Positions 56,084 to 64,000 of a stretch of 64,000 nucleotides of DNA are shown piece after piece. Source of the DNA: an uncultured Clostridia bacterium (GTDB taxonomy: Bacteria > Bacillota > Clostridia > Christensenellales > Borkfalkiaceae); contig CALVWW010000003.1 in assembly GCA_944368155.1 (NCBI GenBank), positions 118,562-182,561 of the forward strand, given 5' to 3'. The stretch's first letter is position 1, and every line of letters starts with the position of its first letter. Both the position numbers and the translations under genes were made by a program. Under the pieces are notes generated by a model. It worked only from the letters and a program-made list of their open reading frames with translations. It did no database searches and was not told the DNA's origin.

Positions 56084-56758
56084 ATGCCTGATTACTTTAC
56101 GCACTGCATTGCCGCGGAGCTGATATATGAGCGGCTTGACGAAGAACACAAAAGGATACTCGCCGGCAACAAAACGCTTTACATGCTTGGCGCACAGGGC
56201 GGCGAAGTGTTCTTTTTTTACGGTTTGAGTTACAGGCACAATGCGGGCAGAATGCTGCACCGGATGGCGCCCTGCGAACTGTTTGAAAAGCTTGCAGACG
56301 GAAACGCCGCCTACTGCGCCGGATGGGCAACGCACTACGCGCTCGACTGCACCGTACACCCCTTTGTATATGCCTATGAAGAGACGCACAAGGGCGCCTT
56401 TCTGCACCAGAGATACGAGCGCGATTTAGGGCTGTATGTAAGCCGCAGGTGCGGCATAAGACGCATGGTCCTGCCGAAAGACAAGGTGCTCGACTGCACT
56501 TTTGCAGTATGCGACAGCGTAAAAAAACTGTTGCCTTACATCACGGCGGCAGGCACAGCAAACTGCCTGAAGCGGCACTTTTCATATTCACTGAGGCAGT
56601 TCAAAACGAAAAAACAGCAATTCGAGCTTGACTGCGACTATTCGCAAGTCTTTAAAGCCTTTGAACGCGGCGTGGAACTCGGGGTGAAGGCCGCCGCGTG
56701 TGCGCTTGATAAAAATATCGACGGAGATATTTTCAATAAGAGCTTTTTACAGAGATAA
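56084..56758 (+). CDS. Zinc-dependent phospholipase C-like protein
   Basis: 224 residues, helical. PF00882-like pattern: MPDYFTHCIAAE at the N terminus, LGAQGGEVFFF near 37, THYALDCTVHPFVY near 88 and H-rich positions suited to zinc. No signal peptide, unlike secreted phospholipases C, so a cytoplasmic role is likely. The substrate is unknown. Ribosome site GGGAG. Confidence 0.75.
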   Translation: MPDYFTHCIAAELIYERLDEEHKRILAGNKTLYMLGAQGGEVFFFYGLSYRHNAGRMLHRMAPCELFEKLADGNAAYCAGWATHYALDCTVHPFVYAYEETHKGAFLHQRYERDLGLYVSRRCGIRRMVLPKDKVLDCTFAVCDSVKKLLPYITAAGTANCLKRHFSYSLRQFKTKKQQFELDCDYSQVFKAFERGVELGVKAAACALDKNIDGDIFNKSFLQR

Positions 56759-56784
56759 AGGCGGCAACTTTGCCGCTTTTTTTT
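56758..56784 (+). terminator. Terminator of phospholipase-like gene
   Basis: GCGGCA/TGCCGC stem with TTTTTTTT; it touches the stop codon of the convergent spoIVFB-like gene. Confidence 0.85.
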
Positions 56785-57667
56785 AATACATGGTCTGCGC
56801 ATCCTCATCTGCGGCGGGCAAACCGCCCGGCATATCGCCGTAATCGGCTTCGCCGCCGCAACAGTCCCCGCCGTCACCCGAAAAAACTTTATCATAAATG
56901 TCCCTCTTTCCAAAGTCTGAAATAAGTTCGTCCTGAGTGACCTCCTCTCCTTCGCAAGTCCTGAAAATGACATACTTTCTGTCGTCTAAAAAGCGCACTG
57001 CACGGCGGTATGTAAGGGAAGTATCGGCAAGAATATATTTCACCTCCAAACCGCGCTTAAGCTTTTTATTTTCGGCAAAATTTATTTTGCATGCGACAGG
57101 CGGTTTGGAAAAGGCGGAGCACAGCAGGAATGCGCCGAACGTTATGCAGTTTACGCCCATATCCGTAAAGAAAAACAGACTTGCTATACCGAGAGCAAGT
57201 ATAACCGTCACGCCTCTGAGCGCTATGTTTGCCGCTTTGGGCGGCACTATTTTTTCCAGAAGGCAGCGCGCCACCCTGCCTCCGTCCAAAGGATAGGCAG
57301 GCAGGACGTTTATTATAAATGTGACTGCGTTTGCCGCCATGACCGTATCGGTAAAGGCATAGGTTATCGGGAAAAACCACCACAGCCCCGCAAGGAAGAT
57401 GCATATTGCGGCGTTAACTAACGGGCCTGAAATCGACAGCTTTATTTCGTCGGCGGGGGTTATTCCATCTATTTCACACTCGGCTGCGGCGCCATACGGC
57501 ATGAGTTTTACCCTTTCACACGAAAAGCCCATATTTCTCGCGCAAAAAATATGACCGCACTCATGTGCAAGCGCGGTCAGGGTGTATATTATGAATACGG
57601 GCAATCCGCCGAAAATCGCCGTAGCTAAGCCGGTTGCAAAAAACAGCGGATGTATGCTTATTTTCAC
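56783..57667 (-). CDS. spoIVFB: SpoIVFB-like intramembrane metalloprotease (M50)
   Basis: 294 residues if started at the GTG at 57667, which overlaps the spoIVFA-like stop by GTGA and matches where SpoIVFB proteins begin (KISIHPLF). An ATG 27 nt upstream is the alternative. Zinc site HECGH (35-39) and LDGG (127-130) within membrane segments. In Bacillus SpoIVFB cleaves pro-sigma-K in the mother cell. The C-terminal about 90 residues form a soluble domain. Confidence 0.87.
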   Translation of the reverse strand: MKISIHPLFFATGLATAIFGGLPVFIIYTLTALAHECGHIFCARNMGFSCERVKLMPYGAAAECEIDGITPADEIKLSISGPLVNAAICIFLAGLWWFFPITYAFTDTVMAANAVTFIINVLPAYPLDGGRVARCLLEKIVPPKAANIALRGVTVILALGIASLFFFTDMGVNCITFGAFLLCSAFSKPPVACKINFAENKKLKRGLEVKYILADTSLTYRRAVRFLDDRKYVIFRTCEGEEVTQDELISDFGKRDIYDKVFSGDGGDCCGGEADYGDMPGGLPAADEDAQTMY

Positions 57668-58419
57668 GACTGAACGCCCGTTGACGTATTCCATACGGGA
57701 AGCGCGCCCGTGAGGGTATAGCAGTTTAAAAGCTCGCCGTCGTTATACATAGATACAGAAACCTGGGCCGAGCCGTCTGAATAGCCAACGGGGATATTGC
57801 CGGCGACTTCCGTTCCCGCCGAATAATACACATTTGTAAGGCCGCCTATTATGCTGCGGAATACAGACGTATGCGCAATTTCAACCGAATATGTACCGTC
57901 GGAGCCCTGCGTCACCGAAGCTACAGAGCCGTCGGCCACCGGATAAACGGCGCCCTCGCCCGTAAAAGTTATAACACCGCTATCCGATACCGTAACTTCT
58001 GCGTCGGAGAGGTCGGAAATGACGGGATAGAGTTCAAATTCGGTATATGCCGCCTCGGCAACTTCCTCAGAAGTTAACCCGACGATAAAGGAATTTATGG
58101 CGCTGTTCGGCATAAATACGTTTGTGAGGAATATTCCTATTGCCAGAAGGCAGGCCGCCACCACCTCAATAACTAAAATTTTGCCCGATTTATCGGAAAG
58201 AGTGGCGGCAAACGCGCTCTTTTTAGGCTTGGGAGGAACGGATAAATCCTCGGCATATACATAGTCGCCCATGCGCTCGTTAACGCTGTCGACAACCTGC
58301 TCCTTTAAAGCTTCGTCGTCCTTATTCTCTTTCTTTTTGAATATCGGCTTCTTTTTTACGACGCTCACCGTGCTCACGGGAACTTCGAGCATCTGCGCGT
58401 ATTCAAGTTCCTGATTCAT
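57664..58419 (-). CDS. spoIVFA: SpoIVFA-like protein (degenerate M23 domain)
   Basis: 251 residues from the ATG at 58419 (GGAGG upstream). A cytoplasmic Lys-rich N terminus (about 1-85) is followed by one transmembrane helix (about 100-120) and an outer domain. There PVADGSVASV ... SVEIAHTSVFRSIIGGL ... AGTEVAGNIPVGYS follows the LytM/M23 fold without its zinc ligands. That is the SpoIVFA layout, the partner that holds and inhibits SpoIVFB. The gene order A then B with a 4-nt overlap supports this. Confidence 0.8.
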   Translation of the reverse strand: MNQELEYAQMLEVPVSTVSVVKKKPIFKKKENKDDEALKEQVVDSVNERMGDYVYAEDLSVPPKPKKSAFAATLSDKSGKILVIEVVAACLLAIGIFLTNVFMPNSAINSFIVGLTSEEVAEAAYTEFELYPVISDLSDAEVTVSDSGVITFTGEGAVYPVADGSVASVTQGSDGTYSVEIAHTSVFRSIIGGLTNVYYSAGTEVAGNIPVGYSDGSAQVSVSMYNDGELLNCYTLTGALPVWNTSTGVQS

Positions 58420-58527
58420 TATTCTGCCTCCGATTTGGTTTGTATACCCTAATTTATGCGTTCGGACTGCGGCATAGAACAATGCGGGCGGCAAAAAATT
58501 TGTATTATTTTAGCGGGCGGCAAAGCA

Positions 58528-58568
58528 AACGGCTGCGGCGCAGAAAATTTTTCCGCGCCGCAGCCGTT
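58528..58568 (-). terminator. Terminator of rsmA
   Basis: AAACGGCTGCGGCGC / GCGCCGCAGCCGTTT stem just behind the rsmA stop on the minus strand. Confidence 0.75.
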
Positions 58569-58571
58569 TAT

Positions 58572-59414
58572 TTATTCTATACCGTTTTCACAAAAATAAT
58601 CGGCGAGGGCGGCGAACTCGGAAGGCGTAAGCTCTTCGCCGCGCACGAGCCGTTCATGCCCGCAGGCGGCGAGAGCGGCTCCCGCCGCTTCCCGGTCTAT
58701 TTTAAATGTCTGCATGAGATTGTTCTCCAGCGTCTTTCTGCGCGAGGCAAAGGCGGCGCGCACCACTTTTTTGTACATGGCCGCATCCTTCACGGGGACG
58801 TTGTCCTCCTTTATGTCGATTTTTACGACGGCGCTGTCAACATTTGGCCTGGGGTGGAACATGGTGCGGGGCACGCGCTTTATTATTTTGCAAACTCCGC
58901 GGAGAGCTATCCCTGCCGTGACGGCGCCGTATTCAGGCGAACCCGCCCGCGCGCAAAAACGCTCCGCCACCTCCTCCTGCACCATTACTGTGAGAGAGCG
59001 GCACTTTTTTGAATGTTCGATAAACTGCATGACGAGCGGCGTTGTTATATAATAGGGAAGGTTAGCGATGACGATATAGGGCGGCATATCCCTCTCGAAT
59101 GCGCGCATGTCCACGCGCATAAAGTCGCGGAATATGACCTCGGCATTTTCAACTCCGGCAAGCGTGACCGAGAGCACGGGCGCAAGTTCCTTGTCAATTT
59201 CAAATGCGACCACGCGCTTTGCCTTTTTGGCGATAGCCTTTGTCAATGTACCGGCTCCGCAGCCTATCTCCACCACGGTACTCCCGCTATCGGCACCTGC
59301 GCCGTCAACTATCGAGGAAAGGAGATTCGAGTCCGTTATAAAGTTCTGTCCAAACTGTTTTTTGAACCTGAAGCCCTGCGAGATAAGAACCTCGCCCACT
59401 TTGTTCTCTTCCAT
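58572..59414 (-). CDS. rsmA: 16S rRNA adenine dimethyltransferase
   Basis: 280 residues (KsgA). Dimethylates A1518 and A1519 of 16S rRNA. FGQNFITD near residue 20, SAM motif EIGCGAGTLT near 49, catalytic NLPYYITTP near 120. Gene order metG-tatD-rsmA is typical of Firmicutes, with a partial dispersed repeat between tatD and rsmA. Confidence 0.97.
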   Translation of the reverse strand: MEENKVGEVLISQGFRFKKQFGQNFITDSNLLSSIVDGAGADSGSTVVEIGCGAGTLTKAIAKKAKRVVAFEIDKELAPVLSVTLAGVENAEVIFRDFMRVDMRAFERDMPPYIVIANLPYYITTPLVMQFIEHSKKCRSLTVMVQEEVAERFCARAGSPEYGAVTAGIALRGVCKIIKRVPRTMFHPRPNVDSAVVKIDIKEDNVPVKDAAMYKKVVRAAFASRRKTLENNLMQTFKIDREAAGAALAACGHERLVRGEELTPSEFAALADYFCENGIE

Positions 59415-59570
59415 AAATTACCTTTGGGTGCGCCGCATAACGACCTGCGGCGTGCACATATTAATTGCGTAAGGCAGGTTTGCCCTGATTTGCCTTACCT
59501 CACAAATGAAAACGCCGCGAAAGCCTTCAAAGTTTTTGCGGCGTTAATTTTTAATTGCAAAGTTACAAAG

Positions 59571-59657
59571 CCGCAAGCGCGGCGCTGTGAGGGAGCTTAC
59601 TTTGAGGTAAGTGACCGAGCAGAACCTTTAAGCGCGACAATGAGATGCGAAGTTTAT
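59571..59657 (-). repeat. Long dispersed intergenic repeat, copy 4 (partial)
   Basis: GAGGGAGCTTAC-TTTGAG-GTAAGTGACCGA, then GCGCGACAATGAGATGCGAAGTTTATAT in two parts, ending inside the tatD stop codon. The left half of the other copies is absent. Confidence 0.7.
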
Positions 59658-60460
59658 ATCGCCTGAGAAAGCTTTGGAAATAGCGCGTGCGCATTATACC
59701 ACACCATGTATTCCAGTTCTTCGATTGGCATACCCTTGAGCTCCGCCATATTTGCGGCGATTTCAGGTATGCTTGCGGGGGTATTGGGGAAGGAACCGTA
59801 GAGGCTTGCAGGCGGCAGATAGGGGCTGTCGGTTTCGGTTAAAAGCCTCTCCGCAGGGAGAGCTGCAATGCTCTTTTTTGCGCGCTTGCTGCCCTTCCAC
59901 GTGGAAGTGCCGCCGAATGAAAAGCTTATACCCAGTTTGCTGAATTCCCTCGCCAGCTCCGGCGAGTGCGAATAGCAATGAAGGAGCGCGCCGTGAGCAA
60001 GAATGCGCGCGTTGTCGCTTAAAAAATTGTACATATCCTCCGCACAGTCGCGGCTGTGTATCTGCACGGGCATGCAGAATTTATCTGCAAGTGCAAGCTG
60101 GCGCGCGAAGAGCTCGTGCTGAAGGGGCTTGTCTGTATTCTCATAATGATAGTCCAGTCCTATTTCGCCGAGAGCCACGCACTTTGGGTGCGAGAGCAGA
60201 GCTGCAATTTTATCGAGGTCTCCTTCCCTGTATTTATGCAACTCCGTGGGGTGAAAACCTGCGGTGAAATACACGCAGTCAAACTGTTCCGAAAGGGCGG
60301 CGCCCGCCTCGGAAGAGGTAATATCGAACCCCGCGGTGATAACCTTTTTTACTCCTGCGGCCTGTATTTTTGATACAAGGTCGCATAAATCGCCGTATTC
60401 GCCGCCCGTTAAGTGGCAATGCACGTCGATGAAACCTACGTCGACGGGAGTTAAAACCAT
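59654..60460 (-). CDS. tatD: TatD family deoxyribonuclease
   Basis: 268 residues from the ATG at 60460, which follows the metG stop by 2 nt. Metal-binding DVHCHLT near residue 12, GEIGLDYH near 93, QIHSRD near 130 and TETDSPYLPP near 205 are the TatD signature series. Mg-dependent nuclease. Coupled to metG. Confidence 0.95.
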   Translation of the reverse strand: MVLTPVDVGFIDVHCHLTGGEYGDLCDLVSKIQAAGVKKVITAGFDITSSEAGAALSEQFDCVYFTAGFHPTELHKYREGDLDKIAALLSHPKCVALGEIGLDYHYENTDKPLQHELFARQLALADKFCMPVQIHSRDCAEDMYNFLSDNARILAHGALLHCYSHSPELAREFSKLGISFSFGGTSTWKGSKRAKKSIAALPAERLLTETDSPYLPPASLYGSFPNTPASIPEIAANMAELKGMPIEELEYMVWYNAHALFPKLSQAI

Positions 60461-60462
60461 GC

Positions 60463-62448
60463 TCACGAGAGCACGCTCCCTGCGGGAACATCCTTTTCGG
60501 GGGATACTACAGAGAGTGTGCCGTCGGGTGACTCTGCGCACACTATCATGCCCTCGGAGAGCAGGCCCTTCATCTCGCGCGGGGGAAGATTGGTGACGAC
60601 AATAACCTTTTTGCCCACCATCTCTTCGGCGGTGTAGTGCTTGGCTATGCCGCTCAAAACGGATATGGTCTTCCCGCCGATATCGACAGTTTCATGCAAC
60701 AGCTTACTCTTTTTTACAGGCTCGCACGCAACCACCTTGCCAACCACCATTCTCACCTTAGCAAAGTCGTCGATGGTTATCTGTGGCACTTCCTCCTGCT
60801 GTACAGGGGCGGTCTCCGCGCGCTGCGCCGCCATTATGTTTTCTATCTGAGGTTTGATATCCTCGAACTTTATGCGCGCAAACAGCGTTTTAGGCTCGCC
60901 TGTTACGGTATACTGCGCGGGCAGGGAGAGTTCGAAAAGGTTGCGCGATATGCCGCCGATTTCGGCGAGTATAGTTTCCGCCGTTTCGGGCATGAAAGCC
61001 CTTAAGATATTTGCGCCGACGTCGAGCGAGCAGACGAGGTTGTACAGGACCTGAGAAAGCCTGTCCTTCTTATCCTCCTGCTTTGCGAGAAGCCAGGGGG
61101 TGGTTTCGTCGATGTATTTGTTCGCGCGGCGGAATAGCGTCCAAAGCTCATCGAGAGCGTCGGCTATTCTGAATTCATCCATCTTTGCCGCAACATTTGC
61201 ATAAGTTGACGCTATTACACTTCTGAAATCGGCGTCGGGGTCTTCTTCCGCACCCGTATTTTTGGCAACGCCGCCGAAATACTGGTTGGTCATGGATACC
61301 GTTCGCTTTACGAGGTTGCCCAATACGTTTGCGAGGTCGGAATTCACCCTCTCGCACACCAGCTCCCATGTTATTGTGCCGTCCTGGTCGAAGGGCATTT
61401 CATGCAGGACGAAGTAGCGCACGGCGTCTTTGCCGAAAATGCTTGCAAGGTCGTCGGCATAGAGCACATTGCCCTTTGACTTCGACATTTTATCGCCTCC
61501 CTGCAACAGCCAGGGGTGGCCGAAAATCTGCTTGGGAAGGGGAAGGCCGAGCGCCATTAAAAAGATGGGCCAATATATTGTGTGGAACCTTACGATATCT
61601 TTGCCGACTACGTGAACGTCGGCAGGCCAGAGTTTTTTGAACTGTGCGGAAGAGTTATCGACATCGTACCCTATGCCCGTGATATAGTTTGCAAGGGCGT
61701 CCAGCCAGACATAGACTACATGTCGGCTGTCAAAATCTACGGGGATGCCCCACTTGAACGACGTACGCGAAACGCACAAATCCTGGAGTTTTGTCTTTAA
61801 AGTCCCGTCGTCTGCCGCGGCGGCAAGTTCCTCGTCCGACTTGCCTATAAATTCGTCGGCGAGCAGGAAGTTGTTGAGCATCTCATGCTTGCGCGAAACG
61901 GGGGTGATAAATTCGGGGTGGGTGCATATATGCTTTACAAGCCTTTGGGCATACTTGCCCATTTTAAAGAAGTAGGCCTCTTCCCTCGCGGGCTTTACCT
62001 CTCTGCCGCAGTCGGGGCAACGGCCGTTTACAAGCTGGCTCTCCGTCCAGAAGCTCTCGCAGGGGGTGCAGTACAGCCCCTCGTACTCGCTCTTGTAAAT
62101 ATCGCCCTGCTCTACAAATTTTTTGAATATATGCTGAACTGTGCGCTCGTGATAATCGTCGGTAGTGCGGATAAATTTATCGTATTGCACTCCCATGAGC
62201 GACCATATATCCTTTATCTGCGCGGCAACCCCGTCGACGAAGGCCTTGGGGCTCACACCCTTTTCGGCGGCCTTCAGCTCTATCTTCTGGCCGTGCTCGT
62301 CGGTGCCCGTCATAAAGAAAACGTCGCGCCCCTGCATGCGCTTGAAACGCGCGATGGCGTCGGTTAAAATTATTTCGTAGGTATTGCCGATGTGCGGCTT
62401 GCCGGAAGTATAGGTTATTGCCGTTGTAATGTAGTACTTTTCTGCCAT
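60463..62448 (-). CDS. metG: Methionine-tRNA ligase
   Basis: 661 residues. HIGH-like GKPHIGNTYE near residue 16, zinc knuckle CTPCESF ... CPDCGR, KMSKS in GGDKMSKSKGNV near 298, and a C-terminal tRNA-binding (Arc1p/CsaA-like) domain from about 555 (KVRMVVGKVV). First gene of metG-tatD. Confidence 0.97.
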   Translation of the reverse strand: MAEKYYITTAITYTSGKPHIGNTYEIILTDAIARFKRMQGRDVFFMTGTDEHGQKIELKAAEKGVSPKAFVDGVAAQIKDIWSLMGVQYDKFIRTTDDYHERTVQHIFKKFVEQGDIYKSEYEGLYCTPCESFWTESQLVNGRCPDCGREVKPAREEAYFFKMGKYAQRLVKHICTHPEFITPVSRKHEMLNNFLLADEFIGKSDEELAAAADDGTLKTKLQDLCVSRTSFKWGIPVDFDSRHVVYVWLDALANYITGIGYDVDNSSAQFKKLWPADVHVVGKDIVRFHTIYWPIFLMALGLPLPKQIFGHPWLLQGGDKMSKSKGNVLYADDLASIFGKDAVRYFVLHEMPFDQDGTITWELVCERVNSDLANVLGNLVKRTVSMTNQYFGGVAKNTGAEEDPDADFRSVIASTYANVAAKMDEFRIADALDELWTLFRRANKYIDETTPWLLAKQEDKKDRLSQVLYNLVCSLDVGANILRAFMPETAETILAEIGGISRNLFELSLPAQYTVTGEPKTLFARIKFEDIKPQIENIMAAQRAETAPVQQEEVPQITIDDFAKVRMVVGKVVACEPVKKSKLLHETVDIGGKTISVLSGIAKHYTAEEMVGKKVIVVTNLPPREMKGLLSEGMIVCAESPDGTLSVVSPEKDVPAGSVLS

Positions 62449-62468
62449 ATTATCACCGTTTTCCGCCG

Positions 62469-62494
62469 TGCCGCGCGGGCGCGCCCGCGCGGCA
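62469..62494. repeat. Perfect 26-bp GC palindrome upstream of metG
   Basis: GTGCCGCGCGGGC and its complement meet without a loop. It lies 21 nt before the metG start, in the shared upstream region of metG and spmA. It could be a hairpin in the metG leader or a protein site. Confidence 0.5.
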
Positions 62495-62592
62495 CTATAT
62501 AATATTATTTTCGCAAAAAGTATAACACAATAACGCGCGATTGTAAACTCAGTTTGAGCATATAACGGTGCGGGCGCGAATAAAATTATTTT

Positions 62593-63213
62593 ATGAACGC
62601 CGTATTCACCGCAATATTTATTTTATCGGCAATACTCCTGATGATAACCGCGCCGCATGAGTTTCTTTCGTCGCTGATGGGCGGCGCTCGCACTGCGGCT
62701 GAAACGGCGCTCACATTGTTCTGCGTTTATGCCGTATGGATGGGGCTTGCCGCCGTGGCGGAGAGCTGCGGCATAACAAAAAAGACGGCAAAATTGTTTA
62801 AACCGCTGTGCAGAAAAATATTCAGAACAAAGAGCGACGAGGCTTGCGAGGCGGCGGCAATGAATTTGACATGCGACCTTCTGGGTGCGGGCGCCTCTAC
62901 GCCGTTTGCCGTGAAGGCCATCGGAGAATGGCAGAAAGAAAACAACGGATATGCACAGAAACTGCTATTTATAATAAACGCAGCCGGCTTCCAGCTGATA
63001 CCCTCCACCGTTATTTCGCTGCGTGCAGGGTTGGGAAGCGCGGCCGCAGCCGACATCTTTTTGCCTTCGCTCGTCTGCTCGGCGGCCACGCTCATATTGT
63101 CTGTTTCACTATTTTTAATAAGCGAAAAATTCGGGCTAACGCGTCGGGGCGGAGCAGCCAAAAGGGTAAAAAGAATGAGCGTGAAAACATACGGTTCGGG
63201 GCGGAGCAGCTGA
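62593..63213 (+). CDS. spmA: Spore maturation protein SpmA
   Basis: 206 residues, five or so membrane segments, nucleoside-recognition (Gate) domain. N terminus MNAVFTAIFILSA, centre LLGAGASTPFAVKAI. With SpmB it is needed for spore core dehydration. The ATG has no ribosome site; TAAAAT ends 6 nt before it, with CATATA further up that might be part of a sigma-E promoter. Confidence 0.93.
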   Translation: MNAVFTAIFILSAILLMITAPHEFLSSLMGGARTAAETALTLFCVYAVWMGLAAVAESCGITKKTAKLFKPLCRKIFRTKSDEACEAAAMNLTCDLLGAGASTPFAVKAIGEWQKENNGYAQKLLFIINAAGFQLIPSTVISLRAGLGSAAAADIFLPSLVCSAATLILSVSLFLISEKFGLTRRGGAAKRVKRMSVKTYGSGRSS

Positions 63214-63717
63214 ATGGCCCTGATAATACCCTTAATTTTTATTGTCGTACTGGCATGCGGAATATTCAAAAAGGTCAACGTATATTCCTGCTTTACAAGC
63301 GGGATAGAGGGCGCGCTGAAGTTTGTGCTGTCGCTCTTGCCCTGTCTTGCCGCAATGTTCATGATGTGCGCGCTGTTCGAGGCAAGCGGACTTTCAGCCG
63401 CGCTGATAAAACTCACGTCGCCGGTATTCTCCTTTTTAGGCATACCGGAGGAGCTGACAAAACTTATACTCATAAAGCCGCTCTCGGGGAGCGGCTCGCT
63501 TGCGTATCTGACGGAAATTATTAAAAGCTACGGTGCCGACAGCTACATAGCCCGTTGCGCATGCGTGTGCTACGGCTCTTCTGAGACGGTGTTCTATATC
63601 TCCGCCGTATATTTTGCCGGCATAAAGACCAAGGGACTTTTGCGTCCCATCTTGATTTCGCTTTTTTCCGCGTTTGTTGCGACGGTGCTTGCCTGCGCAC
63701 TGTGCAGAGTATTATAA
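63214..63717 (+). CDS. spmB: Spore maturation protein SpmB
   Basis: 167 residues, Gate-domain membrane protein. It starts at the base after the spmA stop. LIKPLSGSGSLAYL and CYGSSETVFYISAVYF are SpmB marks. Its last 12 codons are duplicated 244 bp downstream. Confidence 0.93.
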   Translation: MALIIPLIFIVVLACGIFKKVNVYSCFTSGIEGALKFVLSLLPCLAAMFMMCALFEASGLSAALIKLTSPVFSFLGIPEELTKLILIKPLSGSGSLAYLTEIIKSYGADSYIARCACVCYGSSETVFYISAVYFAGIKTKGLLRPILISLFSAFVATVLACALCRVL

Positions 63718-63756
63718 TGAGTTCACGAAAATTTAGTGCGGGCCGCGCACTAAATT
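63680..63756 (+). repeat. Direct repeat, first copy (spmB 3' end plus hairpin arm)
   Basis: 77 bp identical to 63924-64000. It contains the end of spmB, its stop and most of the TTCACGAAAA hairpin. Confidence 0.95.
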
Positions 63757-63765
63757 TTCCGTGAT
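63722..63765 (+). terminator. TTCACGAAAA-flanked terminator of spmB
   Basis: TTCACGAAAATTTAGTGCG / CGCACTAAATTTTCCGTGA, starting 4 nt after the stop codon. Best example of the flank-conserved family. Confidence 0.85.
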
Positions 63766-63923
63766 TTGAGAAACCAAGTTTCTCTGTCGGCGATTTTAAG
63801 TGCTCACATATTATATAATCGCCGACATTCACTTCCGGTGAGCCCGCTCACGCGGCAAATTGTGTCGCGCGGGCGCAGGGAAACCCTGCTTGCGCACATA
63901 TTTTAATTAAAATTTAGCCGTTA
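63766..63923. repeat. Hairpin cluster between the direct repeats
   Basis: Four short palindromes follow one another: GAGAAAC/GTTTCTC (63768-63784), GTCGGCGATT/AATCGCCGAC (63786-63826), GTGAGC/GCTCAC (63838-63851) and GCAGGG/CCCTGC (63875-63889). No gene is visible. Confidence 0.75.
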
Positions 63924-64000
63924 CGACGGTGCTTGCCTGCGCACTGTGCAGAGTATTATAATGAGTTCACGAAAATTTAGTGCGGGCCGCGCACTAAATT
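63924..64000 (+). repeat. Direct repeat, second copy, cut by window edge
   Basis: Identical to 63680-63756 to the last base of the window, so the true repeat may be longer. The spmB piece here has no upstream coding sequence and is a remnant. Confidence 0.95.

Noticed and set aside
63680..64000. CRISPR-like array
   Set aside because: Only two repeat copies, 244 bp apart, containing gene sequence; no short regular repeats or cas genes.

Overview
The window is a gene-dense bacterial chromosome segment of roughly 50 percent GC. It comes from an endospore-forming member of the Clostridia. The sporulation and germination genes show this: spoIIID, a spoIVFA/spoIVFB pair, a gerA-gerB-gerC operon and spmA-spmB. 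The uncharacterised two-domain HgdC-type ATPase next to a dehydratase-like protein also fits. An uncultured gut lineage such as Christensenellales would match, but that placement is inference. I found no tRNA or rRNA gene, CRISPR array, complete insertion sequence or prophage.

Layout. 0-3.3 kb: edge of a CmpB-family membrane protein, gltX, and a ThrE-type exporter whose 5' end abuts a small inverted-repeat element (3291-3505). 3.6-8.3 kb: membrane-anchored XRE regulator, DegV, a DeoC homologue lacking the Schiff-base lysine, a small membrane protein, a GNAT and a PlsC-like acyltransferase. 8.5-19.9 kb: carbon metabolism (xylulokinase plus fucose/arabinose-type isomerase, phosphohexomutase, transketolase), a choloylglycine-hydrolase-family enzyme, a lipoprotein, proS and a nitroreductase. 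20-25 kb: the HgdC/dehydratase-like pair and SpoIIID. 25-43 kb: mostly housekeeping genes (rplI, glnS, fhs, glyS, an ABC-F factor, PflX-like radical SAM enzyme, metK behind a SAM riboswitch, comF, ligA, pcrA, rpsU). 43-48.5 kb: metal-type permease, a degenerate ABC ATPase, queH, an ornithine-carbamoyltransferase-like gene and trmB. 48.8-64 kb: spore germination operon, a second lipoprotein, OGG-type glycosylase, spoIVFAB, rsmA-tatD-metG and spmAB.

How the genes work together. SpoIIID, SpoIVFA/FB and SpmA/B belong to mother-cell and spore-core maturation, and the Ger proteins to return to growth. Transketolase, the kinase/isomerase pair and the mutase handle pentose and hexose phosphates. Formate-THF ligase and SAM synthetase feed one-carbon metabolism.

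The most unusual content lies between genes and in altered active sites. (1) Two dispersed hairpin families sit directly behind stop codons: one with a conserved TTCACGAAAA flank, the other a longer repeat whose small hairpin shows compensatory base changes. (2) At least five genes have a promoter -10 box only 6-8 nt before the start codon, which suggests leaderless mRNAs. (3) A direct repeat of at least 77 bp duplicates the 3' end of spmB at the window edge, with a string of hairpins between copies. (4) Several enzymes have replaced catalytic residues (DeoC, ABC ATPase, carbamoyltransferase). I did not find a clearly bounded new defence or biosynthetic system.
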